Below are positions 1-5,569 of a stretch of 5,569 nt of DNA, piece after piece. The notes under the pieces are model-generated. The model saw nothing but the letters and a program-made list of their open reading frames with translations. It searched no databases and had not been told where the DNA came from. The stretch lies in contig DNPC01000443.1 in assembly GCA_003501565.1 (NCBI GenBank), positions 1 through 5,569 of the forward strand, given 5' to 3'. The stretch comes from Planctomycetaceae bacterium (GTDB taxonomy: Bacteria > Planctomycetota > Planctomycetia > Pirellulales > Pirellulaceae). Position numbers and translations under genes: made by a program. Each line of letters starts with the position of its first letter. Positions within the stretch are counted from its first letter, which is position 1.

Positions 1-1
1 T

Positions 2-112
2 GGGACCGACGGACAAGCCGATTCCAACTCGCTCTTGCCGGCTGGGGATGAACCAGTTCCACCACCTTTGTATTTGCAGGTTCAATACGGATTCTTCAGC
101 GCCAAGCATTAA
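2..112 (+). CDS. C-terminal end of an unidentified gene (partial, cut by window edge)
   Basis: Reading from base 2, an open frame of 36 codons ends at TAA 110-112. Its peptide ends in PPPLYLQVQYGFFSAKH. The composition is protein-like, with a proline stretch followed by alternating hydrophobic and aromatic residues suggesting a final beta strand. I do not recognise the family. The stop lies 37 bases before the start I chose for the serine hydrolase on the same strand, so the two could share a transcript. If this reading is right, the longer in-frame extension of the hydrolase back to base 48 is an overlap artefact. The main alternative is non-coding upstream sequence, since an open frame this short can arise by chance. 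Confidence 0.4.
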   Translation, partial: GTDGQADSNSLLPAGDEPVPPPLYLQVQYGFFSAKH

Positions 113-134
113 TTGGCCGTCCGTAGACACTCCC

Positions 135-142
135 GAAGAGGA
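135..142 (+). promoter_or_regulatory. Ribosome binding site deciding the serine hydrolase start
   Basis: The sequence GAAGAGGA contains the Shine-Dalgarno core GAGG (138-141), eight bases before ATG 150. The alternative ATG at 48 would give a 34-residue extension in front of the signal peptide and overlaps the probable end of the preceding gene. This site therefore favours 150. Confidence 0.55.
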
Positions 143-149
143 TAAACAG

Positions 150-1577
150 ATGCTTCGATTCCATTGCCACTTCGTCGCCTTGACCACTTGGTTGCTTTTG
201 AGCCATTCATCAATGGCTCAGGAAATAAAACCACCTACCAGCACAGCGGGCAAGTTGCTTGGCGGGTGGTTAGAGTTCATGAACGCCACCGATGGTTCTC
301 CAGCAAACGCCTTCAATCCGGCTGGCTTTCGCGACAAAACCGACACGGCAAGATCTTCACGAATCGAATTCCGCAACCGTGGGCGCGAGATTTTTGGGTC
401 ATTGAAACTTGCCAAAATCCTGGATGAAAAGGAAAGGGAGATTGCTGTCGTCTTATCCAGCAAGAAAGGTCAAGAGATTCAAGTCACGCTCTTTCTCACG
501 CCGGCGCCCGACAATCTGATTGAAGCAGTAAAGATGGAACCCTACCGACGCTCTACACCGAAGGGCCCGCAGCCCGATGAACAGATAAAAGAGCGAATTA
601 AAGAAATCATGGAGCGTGCCCAGACTGCTGGTTTCTCCGGTGCGGTGCTAATCGCAAGAAAATCAGAACCGATGTTTGCTGGAGCCTATGGACTAGCGAA
701 TCGCAGTTACAACGCCCGCAACACAATTCATACAAAGTTCAACCTGGGCTCGATGAATAAGATGTTCACAGCAGTTGCGATCATGCAACTCGTCGAGCGA
801 AATCAACTGGAATTGGCTGATCCGGTGTCAAAGTACTTGGACCAGAGTTGGCTTCCCAAGGTCGACACCGACCAAATCAAGATTCATCATCTCCTCAACC
901 ACACTTCAGGCCTGGGTAGCTACTTTAACGAAGACTTCCAGAACGGATCTCGAGCAAACTTCCGATACATATCCGATTACAAACCACTGCTATTGGCGGA
1001 AAAAATCGATCAAACACCAGGGTCCGGTTGGCGGTACAGCAATACCGGATACTTGTTGCTCGGTGCAATAGTGGAAAAGGTAACCGGTGACAGCTACTTC
1101 GATTACGTGCGCGCCAATATCTACCAGCCTGTCGGCATGACCGACTCTGACTGCTTCGAGTTGGACACGCCGACTGAGAATCTTGCGTACGGCTACTTTC
1201 GCGAAGGCGACCAGTGGAAGAACAACTTGTTTTTGCACGTCATAAAGGGCGGGCCTGCTGGGGGTGGCTACTCAACGCTTCGAGATCTGCTTCGGTTCTC
1301 CAATGCGCTGTCCGGCGGTCAACTACTTTCATCCGAGAACACTCGGAATCTCGTCACTCCCAAAGCGAATTCGCCCACTTATGGATATGGTTTTGAGATC
1401 GCGAAAACGCCAACCGGCCTGGTCGCTGGCCACAGCGGCGGATTTCCTGGTATCGAATCGCATCTTTCGATGTACCTGGACAAAGGTGTTACCCTTGTCA
1501 TTCTATGCAATGCAGACAATTGCATGAATCTGGTGCTCGACGACCTCCGCGACGTAGTTTCATCGATCCAGAACTAG
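150..1577 (+). CDS. Exported class C beta-lactamase-fold serine hydrolase with NTF2-like N-terminal domain
   Basis: A 475-residue protein from ATG 150. Residues 1-22 form a signal peptide with a hydrophobic core (VALTTWLLL) and a likely cut after SMA, so it probably acts in the periplasm or outside the cell. Residues about 32-135 resemble the small NTF2-like domain often found before this type of hydrolase. The rest is a beta-lactamase/penicillin-binding-like (class C, esterase type) domain. All three active-site elements are visible: the nucleophile motif SMNK (201-204, Ser 201 at base 750), YSN (296-298) and HSG (428-430, within GHSGG) in the position of the KTG box. The domain is complete. 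Known relatives include D-aminopeptidases, esterases, DD-carboxypeptidases and true beta-lactamases, so the substrate cannot be read from sequence; the HSG box fits an esterase- or peptidase-like member better than an antibiotic resistance enzyme. The next gene is convergent, so it does not continue this transcription unit. Confidence 0.92.
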   Translation: MLRFHCHFVALTTWLLLSHSSMAQEIKPPTSTAGKLLGGWLEFMNATDGSPANAFNPAGFRDKTDTARSSRIEFRNRGREIFGSLKLAKILDEKEREIAVVLSSKKGQEIQVTLFLTPAPDNLIEAVKMEPYRRSTPKGPQPDEQIKERIKEIMERAQTAGFSGAVLIARKSEPMFAGAYGLANRSYNARNTIHTKFNLGSMNKMFTAVAIMQLVERNQLELADPVSKYLDQSWLPKVDTDQIKIHHLLNHTSGLGSYFNEDFQNGSRANFRYISDYKPLLLAEKIDQTPGSGWRYSNTGYLLLGAIVEKVTGDSYFDYVRANIYQPVGMTDSDCFELDTPTENLAYGYFREGDQWKNNLFLHVIKGGPAGGGYSTLRDLLRFSNALSGGQLLSSENTRNLVTPKANSPTYGYGFEIAKTPTGLVAGHSGGFPGIESHLSMYLDKGVTLVILCNADNCMNLVLDDLRDVVSSIQN

Positions 1578-1589
1578 GCGACTTCGCCG

Positions 1590-2081
1590 TTAAAGAGATT
1601 CACGCAGCGTTTCCCAACGCTCAACGGTCCCATCCTCAGGATCATTAACCATACCAACAGACTGAAAACCGCACTTGGTCAGCACTCTCATCGATGCGTT
1701 GATTTCCGGCAGCGTGTGGGCGCGAACGATACAGACTTCGTCGTTCGAAAAAGCAAACTGGACGAGAGCCAAGGCTGCTTCCGTCGCATAGCCTTGTCCT
1801 TGCTGATCCGGATGCACCATGTAGGCAATCTCGACTACGCCGTCCTCATCCGGTGGCCCCTTAAATCCACATTGCCCTATTTCAGTTGAATCCTCACGAT
1901 GCACTATTGCAAAACCATGAATCCACGGATCTGACTCTTTTGCATTCAGAAATTGCTCCAACCACTCAGGTGAAACGTGTTCCCTTTCGGCTGGTGAAAG
2001 CGATTCAACACTCGCTCGAGCTTCTTCCACAGACGGCAAAACGAGCTTCAGCCGCTCGGTCAGCAATAGACTAGGGTTCAT
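1590..2081 (-). CDS. GNAT N-acetyltransferase, RimJ/RimL (Acetyltransf_3) type
   Basis: A 163-residue cytoplasmic protein, the normal length of a single GNAT domain. The start TERLKLVLPS is typical of the RimJ/RimL branch. The acetyl-CoA pyrophosphate loop (motif A) is at residues 91-101, PDQQGQGYATE, after the strand VEIAYMV. The C-terminal signature NASMRVLTKCGFQSVG (128-143) matches the usual N-x-S-x-x-V-L-x-K-x-G-F pattern. The family transfers acetyl groups from acetyl-CoA to amines such as protein N-termini, antibiotics or small metabolites; the substrate cannot be predicted. The ATG at 2081 is supported by the conserved T-E-R-L beginning nine residues in, although only a weak GGA lies seven bases upstream. 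It stands alone on this strand: it converges on the serine hydrolase and diverges from the glycosidase-like gene. Confidence 0.9.
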   Translation of the reverse strand: MNPSLLLTERLKLVLPSVEEARASVESLSPAEREHVSPEWLEQFLNAKESDPWIHGFAIVHREDSTEIGQCGFKGPPDEDGVVEIAYMVHPDQQGQGYATEAALALVQFAFSNDEVCIVRAHTLPEINASMRVLTKCGFQSVGMVNDPEDGTVERWETLRESL

Positions 2082-2336
2082 TGAGAGTTCCGGGCAAGAA
2101 TCGAAGAGGTTGCGTTGCTTGTGCAGCCTTCAATGTAGCGAACTCCATTGCGGCTTGCAGACAGGTCCCCGGTGTAGTTCGCCAGGCGCGGAGTTGCGAG
2201 CATTCGGTAATGCCGTTTCCGATGATTTTGACTTTCAGCCGTGCTAACGCATGAGACTGCTTCGCTGAGATAAGGCACTCTATCGGGCCAACGGTTGTTC
2301 TGGATAATTCATGGTTGATTCAAGCTCGGACCAACC
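2082..2336. other. Divergent intergenic region between acetyltransferase and glycosidase-like gene
   Basis: These 255 bases must hold the promoters for the acetyltransferase (leftward) and the glycosidase-like gene (rightward). I see no convincing -35/-10 pair on either strand. The minus strand has a 66-codon ATG frame (2078-2278) and a second open frame without a proper start that runs into the acetyltransferase gene. Neither peptide resembles a known family, so I treat the region as non-coding. The only clear structure is the inverted repeat at its right end. Confidence 0.5.
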
Positions 2337-2342
2337 ATGAAT
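2307..2342. repeat. Perfect 11-bp inverted repeat spanning the first ATG of the glycosidase-like gene
   Basis: ATTCATGGTTG (2307-2317) and CAACCATGAAT (2332-2342) are exact reverse complements separated by 14 bases. The right arm contains ATG 2337. In DNA this could be a dyad operator. In RNA it would fold into an 11-bp hairpin that hides both the ATG and the weak GGA before it. No T-run follows, so it does not look like an intrinsic terminator. Confidence 0.7.
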
Positions 2343-3524
2343 CATGGTGGTACCGGCGAAACTTTGAGAAAGCCGACAACCGTGCGGTCTGCCGTCCTTG
2401 CACACTCCTTAGTCACTTCCGAGGCCAAGTTGCAAACTCAATTCACGATCACTTTCCTAAGTGCCGTCCTGGTCTTCCATTTGCTGGGAGTTGCTCATTC
2501 CCAGGATAACCGTCACCAAGAGGCATTGGACTTTCAGGCGATGATCCAAGCGGTTCCGGAGACTGCCAAATTCGTTGACGAGCGTTTCTACATCTGGGGC
2601 GGTAGCATGGTTCGTGACACAGAAGGCACGTGCCATTTATTCTACAGCCGTTGGCCGCGAGCATTGGGGCACAACGCTTGGGTAACGCACAGCGAGATCG
2701 CTCACGCAACTGCCAAGCATCCGCTGGGCCCATACACACACGTCGGCGTTGCACTCGAACCACGGCAAGGATCTTACTGGGACGGCAATTGCACACACAA
2801 CCCCACGGTGCATCAGTACGACGGCCGCTATTACCTCTACTACATGGGGAATTTTGGCGACGGCAAGGCGACCAAGAAACTAAACATGACCCACCGTAAC
2901 AACCAACGCATTGGTGTTGCGGTTGCCGATTCTCCAGCAGGTCCTTGGACTCGTTTCGATGCGCCGTTGATTGACGTGACAGCAAAACCGGGCGCGCACG
3001 ACGAATTGATGACTAGCAATCCGTCAATCCTCCGGCGATCCGACGGAATCTACGTGTTGATCTACAAAGCTGTCAGCACGAAAGGCAAACTGCCCTTCGG
3101 TGGCCCCGTTGTCCACTTGGCAGCAACGTCAAAGTCACCCACTGGACCGTTTACCAAGCTGAACACGCCCTTGTTCACGGTTCCAGGAGCCAAATTTGCA
3201 GCCGAGGACCCCTATATTTGGTCAGATGGCAACCAATGCTGGGCAATCGTGAACGATCACAAAGGTATTTTCAATCGAACCGGTAAGGACTCGCTCGCCT
3301 TGTTTTCCTCGACCAATGGCCTCGACTGGAACGTGGCGGAGCGCCCCATAGTTTTGCAACGCCAACTCCGGTGGACGGATGGTTCAGAGCAGTCCTTCCA
3401 TCGGCTAGAGCGTCCGCAACTCTGGCTGCAGGATGGAGTTCCCAAAGTCTTGTTTTGTGCAGCCGAGCCAACCAAGGACAAAGGGCATTCATTCAATGTA
3501 CACATCCCACTCTCGCAGGAATAA
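2337..3524 (+). CDS. Exported five-bladed beta-propeller, GH43-like glycoside hydrolase family protein
   Basis: A 395-residue reading from ATG 2337. A hydrophobic stretch at residues 36-52 (FTITFLSAVLVFHLLGV) followed by AHS-Q looks like a signal peptide, so the mature protein of about 340 residues would be exported. The body has the repeated blade pattern of five-bladed propeller glycosidases (GH43/GH117-like): motifs HPLGPY (128-133), SPAGPW (199-204) and SPTGPF (267-272) recur between strands such as YYLYYMG and GIYVLIYKA. Other landmarks are YWDGNCTHNPT (147-157), MTSNPS (225-230), AEDPYIW (289-295) and LERPQLW (357-363). Acidic residues in these motifs are candidates for catalysis, but I cannot assign acid and base. 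The family acts on plant or algal polysaccharides in known members; the substrate here is unknown. The 5' end is uncertain: GTG 2382, or TTG 2430 preceded by GAGG (2421-2424), would place the signal peptide nearer the N-terminus. No partner genes such as sulfatases or transporters are adjacent. Confidence 0.85.
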   Translation: MNHGGTGETLRKPTTVRSAVLAHSLVTSEAKLQTQFTITFLSAVLVFHLLGVAHSQDNRHQEALDFQAMIQAVPETAKFVDERFYIWGGSMVRDTEGTCHLFYSRWPRALGHNAWVTHSEIAHATAKHPLGPYTHVGVALEPRQGSYWDGNCTHNPTVHQYDGRYYLYYMGNFGDGKATKKLNMTHRNNQRIGVAVADSPAGPWTRFDAPLIDVTAKPGAHDELMTSNPSILRRSDGIYVLIYKAVSTKGKLPFGGPVVHLAATSKSPTGPFTKLNTPLFTVPGAKFAAEDPYIWSDGNQCWAIVNDHKGIFNRTGKDSLALFSSTNGLDWNVAERPIVLQRQLRWTDGSEQSFHRLERPQLWLQDGVPKVLFCAAEPTKDKGHSFNVHIPLSQE

Positions 3525-3572
3525 GCGGTCCGCACGACTGAGCAACTTGGTTGAAGAGCAGGTTCTCTGATT

Positions 3573-3590
3573 GAACACGCAATGGTGTTC
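3573..3590. repeat. Short inverted repeat after the glycosidase-like gene
   Basis: GAACAC (3573-3578) and GTGTTC (3585-3590) form a 6-bp stem with a 6-base loop, 49 bases after the stop codon. It is not followed by a T-run, so a terminator role is only a weak possibility. Confidence 0.35.
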
Positions 3591-3604
3591 CACTGCTTAC
3601 GCCA

Positions 3605-3634
3605 CTCTCTGGCGATACTCTCCGGCGATACTCT
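3605..3634. repeat. 13-bp tandem repeat, about 2.3 copies
   Basis: CTCTCTGGCGATA (3605-3617) is followed directly by CTCTCCGGCGATA (3618-3630) and a further CTCT (3631-3634). The copies differ at one base. The 13-base period is not a multiple of three, which fits non-coding DNA and slippage. Confidence 0.75.
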
Positions 3635-3811
3635 TTGGGCCAATCCTGGTACTCGAACTTATTCCGTGTTGCCCCACACCGACTTGGAACCATTACAGAA
3701 AGTCAAAGCATGCGCATAGCAGTTTGCGGCCTGCCGCAGTGTGCCTGCCGGTGTGATACGCGTTAACTGCGAAAGTGAGTTTGTCGTTATAGCGGGGCAT
3801 TCCCAGCGGAT

Positions 3812-3862
3812 TTTGCGGCGTTCTAGGGGCTCTCTGCTGCTGAGTCACTTTGCAGCGTTCTA
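3812..3862. repeat. Imperfect 14-bp direct repeat at 37-bp offset
   Basis: TTTGCGGCGTTCTA (3812-3825) and TTTGCAGCGTTCTA (3849-3862) match at 13 of 14 bases. The sequence between them is not repeated. The spacing could suit a binding protein or could be the relic of an older duplication. Confidence 0.5.
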
Positions 3863-3932
3863 CGCTTGCGAAGAAAAACGCACACCTTTTTCACCAAGCG
3901 TTCCCGGATTCGTGAGAGCTGACTGCCCCACT

Positions 3933-3960
3933 CAGCTCGACAAATTCAGCTCGACAAATT
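3933..3960. repeat. Perfect 14-bp tandem duplication just upstream of the RedB-like gene
   Basis: CAGCTCGACAAATT occurs twice back to back (3933-3946 and 3947-3960) and ends 10 bases before ATG 3971. The exact match suggests recent duplication or selection. The 14-base unit is out of phase with any codon frame. It lies where a leader or ribosome-loading region of the RedB-sensor operon would be. Confidence 0.85.
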
Positions 3961-3970
3961 AAGCGTATCG

Positions 3971-4654
3971 ATGCACACTGCGACAAAAAACGTACGACCC
4001 CATGCAGCTAGGCACACATGGACGGTTTTGGGTGCCGTTCTGTGGGCATTTACGATGATGGGATGCTTGGGCAGCCTGCTGGCATACAGCCGTACTCCCG
4101 GGGATAAACATACTCCTCTCGATCAAATCACTGCATCCATTGCAACAGTTGTCGGCCATCACGAACCTGGAGTGTGGGGGATAGTGATGGCTCTCCATCC
4201 AAAATGCGCGTGCTCGCGAGCAAGCCTCAATGAGCTTTGGCACGTCTACGAACAAAGCCCCCAGCCTCTCCGGTGTTATTTCCTGATATACGAACCCGGC
4301 GATGTCAGCGACCATTGGAGAGATTCTTCGACAATGCTCGACCTTACGCAATTTCCTGATGCCGTTCGTATCGATGACCCGAACGGACAACTTGCTTGCT
4401 CGCTTGGAATGGCCACCTCAGGCGTTACTCTTCTGTTTGCGCCGGATGGAGAGATCCGATTCAGCGGCGGACTGACCTTTGCCCGGAGCCATGAGGGTCG
4501 CAATCGCGGTACCTACGCAATCATGGCTCAACTGAAGGGCATGCCCGTGAACTACGCTTCGACACCGGTCTTTGGATGTTCTATCGGCTGCAACAGTCAG
4601 GCTGACGAGCCCGCAGCGCCCAACAACGAAGGAGCTGACAATGTACAGCGATGA
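3971..4654 (+). CDS. RedB-like membrane-anchored thioredoxin-fold protein with CxC motif
   Basis: A 227-residue protein. A basic N-terminus (residues 1-16) and one hydrophobic segment (about 17-39, TWTVLGAVLWAFTMMGCLGSLLA) suggest an anchor with the rest outside the cytoplasmic membrane. The thioredoxin-like domain carries HPKCACSRASL (76-86) with the cysteine pair C79-x-C81 where thioredoxins have CxxC. Further landmarks known to me from RedB-like proteins are ATSGVTLLF (148-156), FSGGLTFARSHEGRNRG (164-180) and TPVFGCSIGC (198-207), which adds C203 and C207. A dithiol redox or metal-binding role is likely but unproven. The tail after residue 207 is polar and low in complexity. The start lacks a clear Shine-Dalgarno site but is the only start upstream of the anchor. 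Its end overlaps the sensor gene by 14 bases, so the two should be coupled. Confidence 0.88.
   Translation: MHTATKNVRPHAARHTWTVLGAVLWAFTMMGCLGSLLAYSRTPGDKHTPLDQITASIATVVGHHEPGVWGIVMALHPKCACSRASLNELWHVYEQSPQPLRCYFLIYEPGDVSDHWRDSSTMLDLTQFPDAVRIDDPNGQLACSLGMATSGVTLLFAPDGEIRFSGGLTFARSHEGRNRGTYAIMAQLKGMPVNYASTPVFGCSIGCNSQADEPAAPNNEGADNVQR
4629..4634 (+). promoter_or_regulatory. Strong ribosome binding site for the sensor gene
   Basis: AAGGAG lies six bases before ATG 4641 and inside the last codons of the RedB-like gene. It fixes the sensor start at 4641 rather than at the in-frame TTG 4572, and ribosomes finishing the upstream gene would re-initiate here. Confidence 0.85.
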
Positions 4655-5522
4655 TGCGAGATTGAATGGAAAACTGGCGCAGTACACGGAGCGGTTGTAT
4701 CGCCGACAGCTGCGCGACCTCCGCATCACAGCTGATCGAGCTGTGGCGTGCATCCTGATCGGCCAATGGATATTTGCGATATGCTGTGCTTTGCTTATTT
4801 CGCCATTCGCTTGGGAAGCAGAGCATAGTACGATCCACGTCCACGTGTACGCCGCCGCCGGTATTGGTGCCTTATTGACGATCGTACCAATCGGCTATGT
4901 TTGGTTCGCTCCCGGCGCGACCATCACTCGCTGGGTAACCACGTCGGCGCAGGTGCTCTTTTCAGGCCTGCTAATTCACTTGATGGGCGGCCGGATCGAA
5001 GCCCACTTCCATGTCTTCGGTTCGCTGGCCTTAATCGCGGCCTACCAAGATCGGCTGCTGTTTGTACCTGGTGTCGCAATCATCACAGCCGATCATTTGA
5101 TCCGCGGCGTGCTTTGGCCAGAATCCGTATTTGGTACCGCAATGATGTCGGTAGTGCGGGCCTTTGAACATGCCGGCTGGGTGCTTTTCTGCACTGTGTT
5201 TCTTCTCTGGGGCGTCACACAAACACTCAAGCTGCTTCGCAAAAGTGCCGAACTACAAGCCTCTCTGATCGATGAACGCGACCTACTCGAAACCCGCGTC
5301 GAAGATCGGACGCAAGAAATCGAACACCAGCGTTACATTATGGCTGCTGTAATGCAAACAATCCCCGCCGCAGTCTTTTGGCGGGGCGCTGACGATCGTT
5401 TCCTCGGATGTAACGATACGTGCGCAGAATTCCTAGGGCTGAAGTCACGCCACGAAATCGTAGGAAAGCTGAACAAAGAGGTTCAGTACATAGCCGACCG
5501 AATCACCAACGAAGAAAGTTGA
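4641..5522 (+). CDS. Multi-pass membrane sensor with coiled coil and incomplete PAS domain (apparently truncated)
   Basis: A 293-residue protein. After a charged cytoplasmic start (1-32), about six hydrophobic segments follow: near 33-58, 69-90, 98-115, 123-135, 139-158 and 178-196. The membrane region carries LIHLMGGRIEAHFHVFGSLA (111-130), ADHLIRGVLWPESVFG (150-165) and EHAGW (176-180). I recognise these as conserved in the sensory region of some planctomycete histidine kinases and GGDEF proteins, but I cannot name the domain. Residues 197-230 form a signalling coiled coil (LLETRVEDRTQEI). A PAS domain begins near 232 (MAAVMQTIPAAVFWRGADDRFLGCNDTCAEFLGL) and matches the family until about IVGKL (273-277). 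It then changes to an unrelated 16-residue tail and stops. No HisKA, HATPase or GGDEF domain is present, whereas relatives run several hundred residues longer. It is either a truncated remnant or a sensor without its own output. No other frame restores the PAS domain in the remaining 47 bases. Confidence 0.82.
   Translation: MYSDDARLNGKLAQYTERLYRRQLRDLRITADRAVACILIGQWIFAICCALLISPFAWEAEHSTIHVHVYAAAGIGALLTIVPIGYVWFAPGATITRWVTTSAQVLFSGLLIHLMGGRIEAHFHVFGSLALIAAYQDRLLFVPGVAIITADHLIRGVLWPESVFGTAMMSVVRAFEHAGWVLFCTVFLLWGVTQTLKLLRKSAELQASLIDERDLLETRVEDRTQEIEHQRYIMAAVMQTIPAAVFWRGADDRFLGCNDTCAEFLGLKSRHEIVGKLNKEVQYIADRITNEES
5469..5486. repeat. 6-bp inverted repeat at the point where PAS homology ends
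   Basis: CTGAAC (5469-5474) and GTTCAG (5481-5486) are exact reverse complements with a 6-base loop. They sit precisely where the sensor protein departs from the PAS pattern. A repeat this short can occur by chance, but its position makes it a possible scar of the rearrangement. Confidence 0.4.
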
Positions 5523-5569
5523 TTTCAAACGCGACGCCCCGACGAGCTGCCGCGGTTGAGTGTCGAAGA

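Larger units (their letters stand above)
3525..3970. other. 446-base intergenic region with several short repeats, no convincing gene
   Basis: No frame here gives a recognisable protein. The best open frame (3741-3962, +, GTG start, 73 codons) has no ribosome binding site and no recognisable motif. The region holds a weak hairpin (3573-3590), a 13-bp tandem repeat (3605-3634), a GC-rich near-palindrome TGCGGC-CT-GCCGCA (3725-3738), an imperfect 14-bp direct repeat (3812-3825 and 3849-3862) and a 14-bp tandem duplication (3933-3960). It must also contain the promoter of the RedB-sensor operon, but I cannot point to one. Confidence 0.55.

Noticed and set aside
48..149. N-terminal extension of the serine hydrolase from ATG 48
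   Set aside because: It would put 34 hydrophilic residues before a clear signal peptide, overlaps the probable end of the preceding gene, and ATG 150 has a better ribosome binding site.
1577..1588. GGCG-ACTT-CGCC hairpin between the convergent genes as a bidirectional terminator
   Set aside because: The stem is only 4 bp and no T-run follows on either strand. Its position is suggestive, but the evidence is too weak to list.
2228..2256. TTGACT as a -35 box for the glycosidase-like gene
   Set aside because: No reasonable -10 hexamer is found 16-18 bases downstream (CATGAG or ATGAGA).
2078..2278. 66-codon minus-strand ORF upstream of the acetyltransferase
   Set aside because: It has no recognisable family and no ribosome binding site, and it overlaps the acetyltransferase start in another frame.
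2082..2342. Integron cassette boundaries (attC), suggested by the mix of unrelated single genes on both strands
   Set aside because: I found no paired RYYYAAC and GTTRRRY core sites with matching inner arms. Isolated near-matches such as GTTAGCA on the minus strand have no partner.
2625..2634. Perfect palindrome GGCACGTGCC inside the glycosidase-like gene
   Set aside because: It lies deep in a coding region and encodes ordinary residues of the blade, and a 10-bp palindrome is expected by chance in a window of this size.
3741..3962. 73-codon + strand ORF before the RedB-like gene
   Set aside because: It has a GTG start without a ribosome binding site and no recognisable motif, and it runs through out-of-phase tandem repeats.
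5555..5561. GTTGAGT as an attC-like core site near the sensor breakpoint
   Set aside because: It matches GTTRRRY, but there is no partner RYYYAAC site nearby, and a 7-base degenerate match is common by chance.
1..5569. tRNA genes and CRISPR arrays
   Set aside because: TTCRA-like strings (for example near 80 and 3650) lack flanking complementary stems, and no repeat series with regular spacers is present.

Overview
The window looks like a chromosomal segment of a planctomycete, probably in or near the Rhodopirellula group. The evidence is the gene content (a secreted glycosidase-like beta-propeller, a RedB-like protein, and a membrane sensor with an HFHVFG-type sensory region), moderate GC, long gaps between genes and genes on mixed strands. 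This assignment rests on remembered family patterns, not on a search.

Layout, left to right. (a) Positions 2-112 are probably the last 36 codons of a gene entering from the left. (b) 150-1577, + strand: an exported class C beta-lactamase-fold serine hydrolase with an NTF2-like N-terminal domain. (c) 1590-2081, - strand: a RimJ/RimL-type GNAT acetyltransferase, convergent with (b) and separated from it by 12 bases. (d) 2082-2336: a divergent intergenic region. It contains most of a perfect 11-bp inverted repeat that runs into the annotated start of the next gene. (e) 2337-3524, + strand: an exported five-bladed beta-propeller protein resembling GH43-type glycosidases. (f) 3525-3970: 446 bases with no convincing gene but several short direct and inverted repeats, including a perfect 14-bp tandem duplication just before the next gene. 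(g) 3971-4654, + strand: a membrane-anchored, RedB-like thioredoxin-fold protein with a CxC motif. (h) 4641-5522, + strand: a multi-pass membrane sensor with a signalling coiled coil and a PAS domain that stops part-way, with no output domain visible before the window ends.

Genes (b), (c) and (e) look functionally independent. Genes (g) and (h) overlap by 14 bases, and (h) has a strong ribosome binding site inside the end of (g), so they are almost certainly cotranscribed and probably translationally coupled. A periplasm-facing CxC protein beside a histidine-rich membrane sensor suggests a redox- or metal-sensing pair. This is the best candidate for a poorly described system here. The present copy of the sensor appears truncated inside its PAS domain, so it may be broken or may act without its own output domain.
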